NCBI GenBank assembly: GCA_016293615.1
Contig: JAEDDX010000049.1
Coordinates: 1-20,026 of the forward strand
Length of the DNA: 20,026 nt
Source: Acetatifactor sp.
GTDB lineage: Bacteria > Bacillota > Clostridia > Lachnospirales > Lachnospiraceae
Direction: 5' to 3'
Position numbers and translations under genes: made by a program. This document shows positions 1-8,271 of this stretch, one piece after another (positions within the stretch are counted from its first letter, which is position 1; each line of letters starts with the position of its first letter). Under the pieces are notes generated by a model, which saw only the letters and a program-made list of their open reading frames with translations, searched no databases and had not been told where the DNA came from.

Positions 1-22
1 CTAATCGGTCGAAAGCTTAACC
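1..22 (+). rRNA. 23S ribosomal RNA, 3' end (partial)
   Basis: The first 22 bases match the conserved 3' terminus of bacterial 23S rRNA: a CTAAT-CGGTCGA core, then a CTTAACC tail that in the mature molecule pairs with the 5' end GGTTAAG. The rest of the gene lies to the left of the window. The exact mature end is inferred from the closing CTTAACC. No 5S rRNA is recognisable between here and the tRNA. Bases 23-100 look like rRNA trailer, with a small GAAGG/CCTTC hairpin at 83-98. Confidence 0.75.
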
Positions 23-100
23 AAGAAAAGAGGAAGTTATTCCAGAAGGAAGTCAAAAAGAGATAGATCAGTGTTCGGTTTTGAAGGTATAAGCCTTCGG

Positions 101-129
101 AAAAGAGAGTAGAATTCTACTCTCTTTTT
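101..129 (+). terminator. Intrinsic terminator (or processing hairpin) of the rRNA operon
   Basis: A perfect inverted repeat has arms at 101-112 and 117-128 and an AATT loop. It reads A-rich on the left arm and ends in a T run (125-129). This is the form of an intrinsic terminator closing the rRNA operon. Because the T run is part of the stem and the tRNA begins only 31 bases later, it may terminate only partly or act as a processing site. Confidence 0.7.
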
Positions 130-159
130 ACTTCTTACAGGCACTTTGCCTGCAAATCA

Positions 160-242
160 GCCGGCGTGTCGGAATGGCAGACGAGGCAGACTCAAAATCT
201 GTTGTTGGCAACAACGTGCGGGTTCAAGTCCCGCTGCCGGCA
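160..242 (+). tRNA. tRNA-Leu (anticodon CAA)
   Basis: This is a class II tRNA of 83 nt. The acceptor stem pairs GCCGGCG (160-166) with 235-241, including one G-U pair, with discriminator A at 242. The anticodon stem is 186-190/198-202 and its 7-base loop (191-197) carries CAA at 193-195, so it reads UUG leucine codons. A long variable arm follows. The T arm is GCGGG (218-222), loop TTCAAGT, CCCGC (230-234). The CCA end is not encoded; the bases after 242 are TCC. It is followed directly by its own terminator. Confidence 0.95.
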
Positions 243-252
243 TCCTATGAAG

Positions 253-279
253 ACTCCTTGAGATTTCAAGGAGTTTTTT
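253..279 (+). terminator. Intrinsic terminator after tRNA-Leu
   Basis: A 9-bp perfect stem (253-261 with 266-274), a GATT loop and a run of T residues (274-279) start 11 bases after the tRNA end. This is a textbook Rho-independent terminator and separates the stable RNA genes from the pilus locus. Confidence 0.9.
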
Positions 280-332
280 ATACAATTCGAAAATTTGCTG
301 ACATTTCTGTTGTAGAAAAGAGAGAAAAAGAC

Positions 333-361
333 TTGAAATATTCATGACTTCTTGTTATATT
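333..361 (+). promoter_or_regulatory. Putative sigma-A promoter of the T4P locus
   Basis: The -35 box TTGAAA (333-338) and -10 box TATATT (356-361) are each one base from consensus, separated by exactly 17 bases. A TG one base before the -10 box (353-354) gives an extended -10 element. The start of transcription would be near 368, leaving a leader of about 147 nt before the first gene. Nothing else in 280-514 looks as good. Assigned by eye from motif match and spacing. Confidence 0.55.
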
Positions 362-367
362 AGAAAT

Positions 368-514
368 AGATATAGAAGTGGTTTTGCAGACCGTTTTTTC
401 TTTGCACAGTAATTTAGAAAAAATTACATAAAAATTCAGAAAAGTTTAACTAAATTTAAGCAAAAATGACGAAACAGCTTGTAACCCTTTTGATAGATAG
501 AAGGAGGCTTAATT
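368..514 (+). other. AT-rich 5' leader before the SHOCT-repeat gene
   Basis: This untranslated stretch between the inferred start site and the first ATG is unusually long. It contains a 7-bp AT-rich hairpin (409-415/421-427, loop AGAAA) and, earlier, a weak 4-bp hairpin before six T residues (near 383-399). I compared it with the conserved core of c-di-GMP riboswitches, which control pilus operons in some clostridia, and saw no match. No function is assigned. It ends in the strong RBS AAGGAGG (501-507), 7 bases before the ATG. Confidence 0.3.
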
Positions 515-2092
515 ATGGAAGGTTCACGTGAATTTTCTTGCTATCAAAATACTTCACTTTTCGGCAGACGTAAGGATGCTGAGACCCTGTACTTAAGAAT
601 CGAGAACGGTACATTGTCCGGCAGAGCTTATGTATGTAATGAAGATGGAAAGAACGGTTATGTTGATGACTTTTCCTTTAAAATTTCCGAAGTTAGCACA
701 GCCAGCATCGGTAAATATAACGGAACACCGGCATTTATTTTCAATGCGAAGATTTCCAATCTTTACGGTGGAAAGAAAGCACAGATTGCTCTGCCTCAGA
801 TGAGAGATGCCGAAGCTGCACTGGATATGATCATGAATATGAAGGGCGAGGGAGCCAAAACTCCTGAGAAGACCGCAGCCGCTACCATGGCACAGGTTCC
901 TCCTTCCGCAAAAGTAAATAAGCACGCAGAGCCTGAACCTGAAAAGCCTCGCGTTCAGTCTGTTGCTGAGCTTAGAAAAAATGCATCTGCCGCACCTGCA
1001 GCTGAACCTACGCCTGCACCTGCACCTGAGAGAAGAGTGATCGATGAGCCTTTCGTTGCACAGCCTTATGTAGCGCCCGCTGCACCGGCTGAAGATCCCA
1101 ACAAGCTCTCAACCGATGAATTCCATAAGAGAATGGAGAAACTGACCGTTCTGAAGGACTGCGGACTGTTGGGCGAGAAGGAATTCAAATCCAAGAAGAT
1201 CGAGCTTGTCAGCGAATTCTGCGATCTGTCCGAATTCAATGAGAAGATCCAGAAGATGATCATCCTGAAGGATTGCGGCGTGCTCTCCGAGAAGGAATTT
1301 GAAGCAAACAGAAACGATATCATTAAGGAGTGCTGCAATCTTGAGACTTCTGATCTGACTGAGTACAGGCAGAATATCCAGAAGCTGAGCTTCCTGGAGA
1401 TGGGTGATGTGATCACTGCGGATGAATTCGCGGCACACACCAAGATGCTCATTGATGATGTGGAATTCAAGCTGACGGATGACAAGGAGACTTTCCAGAT
1501 CAAGCTGCGTAAGCTTCCCATCCTGAGAGACAATCAGGTGATTACCGATTCCGATTACAAGAAGAGAATCAACGCTCTGTTTAAGATGATCGAGATCGGA
1601 CCGAACGAGGATCTCAGCCAGTGGTCCAACAAGCTTGCCAAGTGGCCTATTCTGGCAGAAGAGAAATATATCAGCCTGAACGACCTGAGAAACAAGCAGA
1701 AGGAACTGATCTCCACCTGCCTGGATGTAGAGTGGAAGACCCTGGATGAACTGAAGGCATACATCGACAGAATGGTTGCCCTGAGAGACGGAGATTGGCT
1801 CAGCAAGACCGAGTTCTATGCAAAGAAGACCGATTTGCTCAGAAAGGTAGATACGATGCCCGATTATACACAGATGCTTCAGGCACGCATTCTGCTTCCT
1901 AAGGTAGGTCTGATTACCGATGCAGATTATGAGAACTGGAAGCAGAAGTGTATCGCAGACATCTTTGCGCCTTGCAGCGATATGGCACAGTTCAAGAGCA
2001 AAGCAAACAATCTGATGAAACTCCAGCAGGCCGGAGTGATCACGGAGAAAGAATTTACGGATTATAAGATTAAGCTGATGAACTCTCTGTAA
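515..2092 (+). CDS. Eight-repeat SHOCT-like protein at head of T4P locus
   Basis: Predicted soluble cytoplasmic protein of 525 aa, with no signal peptide or membrane segment. Residues 1-110 form a compact, probably beta-rich domain (perhaps PH/GRAM-like; not firmly recognised). Residues 112-195 are a Pro/Ala/Glu-rich linker. From about residue 197 to the end come eight tandem units of about 41 aa, each resembling the SHOCT (short C-terminal) motif: an amphipathic helix, a turn such as DCGLLGEKEF or AGVITEKEF, then a Lys-rich helix. The last unit ends at the C-terminus. SHOCT motifs usually occur once per protein and are thought to mediate oligomerisation or binding. The start ATG follows AAGGAGG by 7 bases. 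It is 56 bases upstream of pilT with no terminator between, so the two are probably cotranscribed. Its role in piliation is unknown; a scaffold or regulator is a guess from position only. Confidence 0.8.
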   Translation: MEGSREFSCYQNTSLFGRRKDAETLYLRIENGTLSGRAYVCNEDGKNGYVDDFSFKISEVSTASIGKYNGTPAFIFNAKISNLYGGKKAQIALPQMRDAEAALDMIMNMKGEGAKTPEKTAAATMAQVPPSAKVNKHAEPEPEKPRVQSVAELRKNASAAPAAEPTPAPAPERRVIDEPFVAQPYVAPAAPAEDPNKLSTDEFHKRMEKLTVLKDCGLLGEKEFKSKKIELVSEFCDLSEFNEKIQKMIILKDCGVLSEKEFEANRNDIIKECCNLETSDLTEYRQNIQKLSFLEMGDVITADEFAAHTKMLIDDVEFKLTDDKETFQIKLRKLPILRDNQVITDSDYKKRINALFKMIEIGPNEDLSQWSNKLAKWPILAEEKYISLNDLRNKQKELISTCLDVEWKTLDELKAYIDRMVALRDGDWLSKTEFYAKKTDLLRKVDTMPDYTQMLQARILLPKVGLITDADYENWKQKCIADIFAPCSDMAQFKSKANNLMKLQQAGVITEKEFTDYKIKLMNSL

Positions 2093-2148
2093 GTCTTATT
2101 TTCCAATCAGAATAACGATTTCAGCGATGAAATACGAGGAGACTGGTT

Positions 2149-3204
2149 ATGGTTTATTTGGAAGGTATTTTAGGAGTAGCGAACGAAAGAAGAGCCAGCG
2201 ATGTACATATCACAGTCGGTGTACCGCCCAAAATGCGTGTAAACGGCACGCTCCTTTCCATGGATTTTCCTATTCTTACACCGAATGATACAGAAGCAAT
2301 TGCAAGAGATATCATGAATGACAAGCAATGGCAGAAATTTATGGAACTTGGCGAATACGATATGTCACTGACCGTTCCCGAGTTCGGCCGTTACCGTGTC
2401 AATGTCTATAAGCAGAGAGGCTCTGTGGCGCTTGCGCTTCGACTTGTCGGAATGCAGATCCCGACGCCTGAACAGCTGTGTATTCCCCAGTCCGTAGTTG
2501 ATCTGTATCAGAAGAAGAGAGGTCTGATTCTGGTAACAGGACCTACCGGTTCCGGTAAATCCACGACTCTGGCAGCTTTGATCAACAAAATCAATGAAGA
2601 GAGAGACGCCCATATCATTACCCTGGAAGACCCCATCGAGTACATGCATAAGCACAAGATGAGTATGGTAAACCAGAGAGAGATCGGCGTTGACTCCGGC
2701 GACTACGCTGCAGCACTGCGTGCGGCGCTCCGTGAAGACCCGGATGTCATCCTCGTCGGAGAGATGCGTGACCTCGAGACCATCAGTATCGCGGTCCGTG
2801 CGGCTGAGACAGGACACCTCGTTCTTTCCACCCTGCATACCATCGGCGCGGCAAGTACCGTAGACCGTGTCATCGATGTATTCCCGCCTCATCAGCAGCA
2901 GCAGATCCGTGTACAGCTTGCGACCGTATTGGAAGCAATCATTTCCCAGCAGCTGATCGCAACCGCCGACGGACTCGGCCGAGTGGCAGCGTTCGAAGTA
3001 CTGCACGCAACCTATTCCGTACGCAACCTGATTCGTGAGAACAAGTCCTTCCAGCTGACCAGTGTCATGCAGACCGGTAAGGGCATCGGTATGTGTACCA
3101 TGGATGATGCGCTCCTGCAGCTCTACTTTGAAGGCCGAATTACCAGAGAAAACGCATTGCTTTATGCACAGAATATTGAAACAATGCAGCAGAAGTTGTA
3201 TTAA
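2149..3204 (+). CDS. pilT: Type IV pilus retraction ATPase PilT
   Basis: Hexameric cytoplasmic secretion-superfamily ATPase that powers pilin disassembly and twitching. At 351 aa it has the usual PilT length and lacks the long N-terminal domain of PilB. Visible motifs: Walker A GPTGSGKST (131-139), Asp box LEDPIEY (about 160-166), Walker B DPDVILVGEMRD with Glu205, a His box STLHT followed by ASTVDRVIDVFP, and SVRNLIRE (290-297), the variant of AIRNLIRE that marks PilT and is needed for retraction. The start ATG has GAGGAG 7 bases upstream. It lies between the SHOCT-repeat gene and two YfhO genes rather than next to pilB. Confident, since the C-terminal motif separates it from PilB. Confidence 0.97.
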   Translation: MVYLEGILGVANERRASDVHITVGVPPKMRVNGTLLSMDFPILTPNDTEAIARDIMNDKQWQKFMELGEYDMSLTVPEFGRYRVNVYKQRGSVALALRLVGMQIPTPEQLCIPQSVVDLYQKKRGLILVTGPTGSGKSTTLAALINKINEERDAHIITLEDPIEYMHKHKMSMVNQREIGVDSGDYAAALRAALREDPDVILVGEMRDLETISIAVRAAETGHLVLSTLHTIGAASTVDRVIDVFPPHQQQQIRVQLATVLEAIISQQLIATADGLGRVAAFEVLHATYSVRNLIRENKSFQLTSVMQTGKGIGMCTMDDALLQLYFEGRITRENALLYAQNIETMQQKLY

Positions 3205-3246
3205 TGTATAAAGTAATGCATCAATAGTGATTAATGTTACGAAAGG

Positions 3247-3278
3247 CTAGTGCTGCAGATATCTATCTGCAGCACTAG
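3247..3278 (+). terminator. Perfect hairpin between pilT and the first YfhO gene
   Basis: A 32-base perfect palindrome has arms 3247-3261 and 3264-3278 around TC. It is followed by ATTTGTATTT, a broken T tract. It could be a moderate terminator or attenuator that lowers read-through from pilT into the membrane-protein genes, or a barrier that stabilises upstream mRNA. It contains a GTG at 3250 that is in frame with the next gene, but using that start would mean translating through the hairpin. Confidence 0.55.
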
Positions 3279-3297
3279 ATTTGTATTTGGAGATATG

Positions 3298-5799
3298 ATG
3301 ACAGAAGCAATGAATGAGAAGAACTCACAGGAATCAGAGAACGAAGCAAAGAATATGATAGTTACAGAAGCTGGTAAAAAGGACAAAAGAAAGACTGTTT
3401 TTGTGCTTTTGCTTTCTTTTTTTGTACCTACCTTGCTGATGGGACTTATCTGGGGCTCGAAAGGTATTACATACGGTGGAACTGTTACCCCGCTGATCTA
3501 CGATATGCGGCAACAGTACATGCCGTTTTTGGCGAGCCTGCGCTATATTGCAGAAGGCAAGAATTCTATCTTTTTCAATTGGTCTTCTTCGCTCGGCGGA
3601 GACTTTTTTGGACTGTTTGCCTACTATCTCGCAAGCCCCCTGAACTGGCTTACTGTTCTGTGGAAATTGGAGAATATTCCTGACGCCATCTATGTGCTTA
3701 CTTTGCTGAAAATAGGATTGAGCGGCTTGACCTTTTCGATCTTTTTGCAATATGGTCTATCTGCCGGAAAAGCCAAACTGCATAATGTCCTGTTTGCCTG
3801 CTGCTATGCATTGATGTCGTATATAATTATGTATAGTATGTGTATCATGTGGCTGGAAGGACTTATCTTCTTACCGTTGATTTTGCTTGGAGTAGAAAAG
3901 ATAATAGAGGGAAAGAAGGGACTTCTGTTTCTGATTTCGCTGTTTGGCATGTTCTGGTGCAATTTTTACCTGTCCTATATGGTCGGCATATTTGCAGCCA
4001 TCTATTTCCTTTGCAGGATCATCAGTACGGCAAAAAAAGGTGAGTTCAAAGCTAGTATCAGGAAGGGCATTTCTTTCGGGGTGAATACTTTGCTGGCGCT
4101 TGGGATGGCAATGCCGATTGTGTATCCCGCATTAAAAAGTCTGGCGAATTGTCTGGAATATCGAAATCTGTATTCCGGAGTGTCTTCCGATGCATATCAG
4201 TTCTCAATCACAGAATTGCTTGTGAAATTCCTGCCACAGCAATATGATTCAATCTATAATTCAGGACTGCCTTCGATTTTCTGCGGAAGTATGATAAGCC
4301 TATTGGCAATAGTATTCTTTATGCAAAAGCGAGGCGTGCGAGAGAAGATTTGCGGTTGTATCCTGTTGGCTTCTTCTTTTGTGGGATTTCTCGTACCGAA
4401 GGCAGACTATATTTGGCATGGCTTTCAATATCCGCATGGTTATCCTTATCGGTATGCCTTTGTATTTTCCACTGCCATGATTATACTGGCTTATCGGGCG
4501 GTTCAAAGAATAAATCTGAAGAATGCTAATATCAGTCTGGCTTTTACGACATGTGCTATGTACACCCTTTTGGAATTGTTTTTAAATGGCTCGGTTATTG
4601 TCGGAGGACTAAACATTGAGAATATCTATATGGTAAGGAATGACTATAACCAGAAATATTCTCTTTGTGCCCCGCTGATAGATAAGATACATGAAGAGAC
4701 TGGGTTTTACAGAATGAATCAGAGTAGCAGAATATTTACTCTGAACGACAGTATGCTGTTTGGGATCAACGGATTTGACTATTTTGGCTCCATGTTTAAC
4801 CCTAATGTCGTTCCTTTTTTGAAGGCTATGGGATATATTGATCAAATTTATGTTATATCCGGAATGGGCTCGACCCCATTAACCAGCAGTATCCTTGGAA
4901 CAAAGTATTTGCTGGATTTCGATGAAACATATTCCGAATATACTCTTATGGGTAGTAATACGGTTAGAATGACGACTATTAACCTGTATGAGAATCCTAA
5001 TGCGTTTTCGATGGCTTTTGCAATTCCGGATGTGATTCTGAAAGAGAATTTGTTTATCACAAAAAACGTGTTTGAGAACCAAAACCTTTTGACCTATTGC
5101 TTGTCCGGACAAGAGTTTCAGATTTTTAGCCAAAAGCAATATACGAAAGAAGACACAGAGAAGCATATCTTTTCATGCACTTTCGAAAATAAGGAAAATG
5201 CTGATTTATACGCTTATTATCTCTATGATAATGTCGGCGCCGCAAGGGCACAAAAGAGTGGTTATAGGGAGAATGTAACCTACACGATTACAAATACAGC
5301 AGATGATATTATAAAAACAACTGCTCCTGCATATATGATGGTCAATAAACTTCCAGCGGTACAACAAAGCGAATCACTGCATCTTCAGGTGGAAGCAAAT
5401 GAAGGTTATTCGTTTGAAGATATGCTTTTGTATTCGTTCAATGAAGAGGAATACATAGAGTTTGTTGAGAGCATGAGCAGTAAACAGGCGATCATTAATA
5501 CATTTGATAAAAACCGGATTGCCGGCACATTCTCATTGGGTGAGGATGAACTCCTGCTAACCACAATACCTTTTGATAAAGGGCTTAGAGTAAAAGTGGA
5601 TGGAGAACCGGCTGTCTATGGCTCGGCGATGGGGACCTTCCTTGTCATTCTTGCACCTGAAGGCAGCCATGAGTTTGAAATTACCTATGTACCGGTCAAT
5701 TTTTTGACCGGGTTGTCAATGGCAGGGATTGCGGGTCTGATTTCCTTGGTGATTTATATAGTGATTCCGAAGATACGCGTGAAAGGCAGGAAGAGATAA
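3298..5799 (+). CDS. YfhO-family polytopic membrane protein (copy 1)
   Basis: Large integral membrane protein (833 aa from this start) of the YfhO family, a GT-C-like fold. B. subtilis and Listeria members are linked to glycosylation of lipoteichoic acid outside the membrane. Family hallmarks: an acidic site in the first outer loop, YDMRQQY (68-74, Asp69); then FFNWSSSLGG and YYLASPLNW; and IWHGFQYP (His374) followed by YPYRYAF. About a dozen hydrophobic segments fill the N-terminal half. A soluble domain follows, and a last membrane segment ends in a basic tail. A GTG at 3250 would add 16 residues but lies in a strong hairpin. ATG 3298 (or 3295) has GGAG at 3289-3292, so I prefer it. The stop is 4 bases before a paralogue. 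The substrate is unknown; given the pilus genes on both sides, glycosylation of pilin or another surface polymer is an inference. Confidence 0.85.
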   Translation: MTEAMNEKNSQESENEAKNMIVTEAGKKDKRKTVFVLLLSFFVPTLLMGLIWGSKGITYGGTVTPLIYDMRQQYMPFLASLRYIAEGKNSIFFNWSSSLGGDFFGLFAYYLASPLNWLTVLWKLENIPDAIYVLTLLKIGLSGLTFSIFLQYGLSAGKAKLHNVLFACCYALMSYIIMYSMCIMWLEGLIFLPLILLGVEKIIEGKKGLLFLISLFGMFWCNFYLSYMVGIFAAIYFLCRIISTAKKGEFKASIRKGISFGVNTLLALGMAMPIVYPALKSLANCLEYRNLYSGVSSDAYQFSITELLVKFLPQQYDSIYNSGLPSIFCGSMISLLAIVFFMQKRGVREKICGCILLASSFVGFLVPKADYIWHGFQYPHGYPYRYAFVFSTAMIILAYRAVQRINLKNANISLAFTTCAMYTLLELFLNGSVIVGGLNIENIYMVRNDYNQKYSLCAPLIDKIHEETGFYRMNQSSRIFTLNDSMLFGINGFDYFGSMFNPNVVPFLKAMGYIDQIYVISGMGSTPLTSSILGTKYLLDFDETYSEYTLMGSNTVRMTTINLYENPNAFSMAFAIPDVILKENLFITKNVFENQNLLTYCLSGQEFQIFSQKQYTKEDTEKHIFSCTFENKENADLYAYYLYDNVGAARAQKSGYRENVTYTITNTADDIIKTTAPAYMMVNKLPAVQQSESLHLQVEANEGYSFEDMLLYSFNEEEYIEFVESMSSKQAIINTFDKNRIAGTFSLGEDELLLTTIPFDKGLRVKVDGEPAVYGSAMGTFLVILAPEGSHEFEITYVPVNFLTGLSMAGIAGLISLVIYIVIPKIRVKGRKR

Positions 5800-5803
5800 C
5801 GAA

Positions 5804-8221
5804 TTGGCAGACAAAAGATTGAATCGCAAAGATAAATGGAATGTTGTGTACGGAGTCCTCGCCTTCTTAGTGCCGGTTCTGCTCATGGGAATGATTTGGG
5901 CGGTACACGGGATTACTTATGACGGTAAATTGACCCTGCTTGTTTATGATGCAAGAGCTCAATTTGCGCCGTTTCTGGCAAGCTTACGGTATGTGTTTGA
6001 GAAGGGCAGTCAGTCATTCTTTGACTGGTCTGTTTCCCTTGGCGGCAATTATTTGGCACTGTACGCCTATTATCTGGCGAGCCCGGTCAACTGGATTACT
6101 GTTTTGTTTCCGCTTACAAAGATTGCAGATGCATTTTACCTTCTGGTTCTGCTGAAGGTGGGATTGTGCGGTCTTTCCTTCTATGGCTTTTTGATTTGCG
6201 GTATAGGCAAGGGGGAAAACAGAAGACCTGCCTGCGTGTTTTTTGCCTGCTGCTATGCGCTGATGTCGTACAATATTATGTATGATATCTGTATTATGTG
6301 GTTGGATGGCGTGATTTTACTCCCGATTCTTTTGCTTGGGATTGACAGGCTGTTTGAGGGGGCGAAGGGCGGAATCTTCTTCGGCGCATTGTTTTTGTTA
6401 TTCCTCAGTAATTTCTATATTTCCTATATCGTCGGCGCCTTTGCTTTTCTATATTTGATTGCGATGCTGATTCGCCGATGGAATACGGACGGCAAAAAAG
6501 TATGTATCCGGGCAACCGTTCGGTTTTTCATCAATACTGCGATGGCGCTTGCAATGTCGATGCCGCTGCTATTACCTACATTGAAATGTGTGCTCTTGGG
6601 AAACGACATTCAGGGTGATGGCATGACAGCGTCGAAACTGGCGTACTCCTTTTCGATGATGGATTTGTTTGCACAGTTTTTGCCGCAACGGTTTTCGGGG
6701 GTGGCAAATGATGCGCTGCCGATGGTTTTTTGCGGAACGATTGTCGGTATCCTGACGATTGTATATTTTATGCAGAAACATCCTCTGAGGGAGAAGATTT
6801 CGCTGGGATTTTTGATTCTTTGCATATTTGCGGGCTTCTGCTTTCAGGGAATTGACTTCGTCTGGCATGGCTTTCAGTATCCGGACTGCTATCCGTACCG
6901 ATATGCGTTTTTGCTGCCTGCAGTGATGCTGATGTGCGCTTATAAGGCATATTCTCGTCTCAATATCACAAAACCGAATCAACAACTCATTGTTTGCCTG
7001 GTTGCAGGATATACCGTGGCGGAATTGTTCATGAATGGAAGCGTTCTGGTTGGCAAGATACACGATGAGTATGGCTATAGCACACGGGAGGCGTATGAAC
7101 GTTATATTGATACTTACGAGCAATTGCTCGAGCCGATTCGACAGCAGCAATCTTTTGGTCGAGTGGATTTTGAACGAAACCTATACACGAGCAATGGCCC
7201 CATCCTGTTTGGGGTGAATGGAACCACTTCGTTTGTGACAACCTATAATCATAAAGTCAATGTATTTCTGCGTCAGTTAGGGGCTCTCGATTTCAGCATT
7301 ATCACTTCTGCCCAAGGGTTTACTCCTGTTATGGATGCTGTATTTGCCGTACAGTATCGAGTAACCGGGGATGATTTGACGGACTGGTATATCAAACAGA
7401 ACCAAGAAACAAGAGGCGGCAATCCGAATCTGTATCTGAATCCCTATGCGATGACTCTGGGGTATCTGATTCCAAACAGAACAGATACTGTCGAATCCTG
7501 CCTAAGCGGAACTGTGTTTGAAAATCAGGACATCCTTCTTAACTGTCTGGGGGTCGAAGAAGAGCAGATATTTTGGGAATCGGAAGTTACATATCGGGAA
7601 ATCGTACGGGAGGCGGATCAGACTATCTGCAGATATGTGTTCAAAGGAGAACGGAATCGGGAAATATATGCCTGCCTTGCGTGCGACTCTGAAACGTCAG
7701 GCTCTCAAATACAGATAGTGTTGGACGGAGAACGAATGGCAGTAGTACCTGTCTTAGAGTCCAAGAGGATTTTCTCTCTCGGAACTCTCGAGAGCGGCGG
7801 CGATCATATTTTAGAGATCATCGGACCGGTGGATTTGGAAGTGCAAAGAATCCTGTTTGCGGAATCGGACAAAGAAGCCTCCCTGCGGGCGATTCAGGGA
7901 TTACAGCACAGACAGGTTGCCTTGAAGGTCGGTGATACCTGCCTGGTCGAGGGTGAGTTTGCTGCGCAGACAGAGGAAGTCCTGTTTACCACAATTCCGT
8001 ATGATGACGGTTTGTGTATCCGAATAGATGGGGAAATCGTGCAACAGAACAAACAGATCAGTGAAACCTTTGCAGCGGTGTCTGTCCCACCGGGCAGACA
8101 TACGGTAACAATATCTTATTTCCCTTCCGGAATGAAGCCGGGAATTATGATTGCGATCGCAGGAGCCTGCTGCGTGACAGTTTATTACGGATTCATTGGC
8201 CGAAAGAAACAGACAGAGTGA
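5804..8221 (+). CDS. YfhO-family polytopic membrane protein (copy 2)
   Basis: Paralogue of the preceding gene, 805 aa, with the same layout. It has YDARAQF with Asp49 in the first outer loop, then a FFDWSVSLGG-type segment, CCYALMSY near residues 145-155, WHGFQYP and YPYRYAF, many membrane segments, a soluble C-terminal domain and a terminal membrane helix. The copies are plainly homologous along their length but well diverged, mostly in the soluble part, so the duplication is old and the two may handle different acceptors or sugars. The start is TTG at 5804, four bases after the previous stop, with AGGAAGAG at 5788-5795; no ATG precedes the first membrane helix. Translation is probably coupled to copy 1. 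The family role (extracytoplasmic glycosyl transfer) is known for relatives; its target here is inferred. Confidence 0.85.
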   Translation: MADKRLNRKDKWNVVYGVLAFLVPVLLMGMIWAVHGITYDGKLTLLVYDARAQFAPFLASLRYVFEKGSQSFFDWSVSLGGNYLALYAYYLASPVNWITVLFPLTKIADAFYLLVLLKVGLCGLSFYGFLICGIGKGENRRPACVFFACCYALMSYNIMYDICIMWLDGVILLPILLLGIDRLFEGAKGGIFFGALFLLFLSNFYISYIVGAFAFLYLIAMLIRRWNTDGKKVCIRATVRFFINTAMALAMSMPLLLPTLKCVLLGNDIQGDGMTASKLAYSFSMMDLFAQFLPQRFSGVANDALPMVFCGTIVGILTIVYFMQKHPLREKISLGFLILCIFAGFCFQGIDFVWHGFQYPDCYPYRYAFLLPAVMLMCAYKAYSRLNITKPNQQLIVCLVAGYTVAELFMNGSVLVGKIHDEYGYSTREAYERYIDTYEQLLEPIRQQQSFGRVDFERNLYTSNGPILFGVNGTTSFVTTYNHKVNVFLRQLGALDFSIITSAQGFTPVMDAVFAVQYRVTGDDLTDWYIKQNQETRGGNPNLYLNPYAMTLGYLIPNRTDTVESCLSGTVFENQDILLNCLGVEEEQIFWESEVTYREIVREADQTICRYVFKGERNREIYACLACDSETSGSQIQIVLDGERMAVVPVLESKRIFSLGTLESGGDHILEIIGPVDLEVQRILFAESDKEASLRAIQGLQHRQVALKVGDTCLVEGEFAAQTEEVLFTTIPYDDGLCIRIDGEIVQQNKQISETFAAVSVPPGRHTVTISYFPSGMKPGIMIAIAGACCVTVYYGFIGRKKQTE

Positions 8222-8271
8222 AAAAAGTTCGGTGTTTGTTTAAAAAAAATTTACTTTTTGCAAATATGCTC

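Noticed and set aside
160..242. tRNA-Leu as an integration site for a mobile island carrying the pilus genes
   Set aside because: No integrase and no repeat of the tRNA 3' end is seen in the window; the locus looks like core genome.
383..399. Possible early terminator (GGTT/GACC then six T)
   Set aside because: The stem is just four pairs including a G-U; too weak to call.
368..514. c-di-GMP riboswitch in the first leader
   Set aside because: No match to the conserved GEMM core by eye; only a simple AT hairpin is present.
2365..3006. Long minus-strand open frames inside pilT and other genes
   Set aside because: They are antisense to well-supported genes, lack RBS and family signals, and reflect codon bias.
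3250..3297. GTG start giving an extra 16 residues on YfhO copy 1
   Set aside because: The codon lies within a strong hairpin, the extension is not family-like, and ATG 3298 (or 3295) has a GGAG just upstream.
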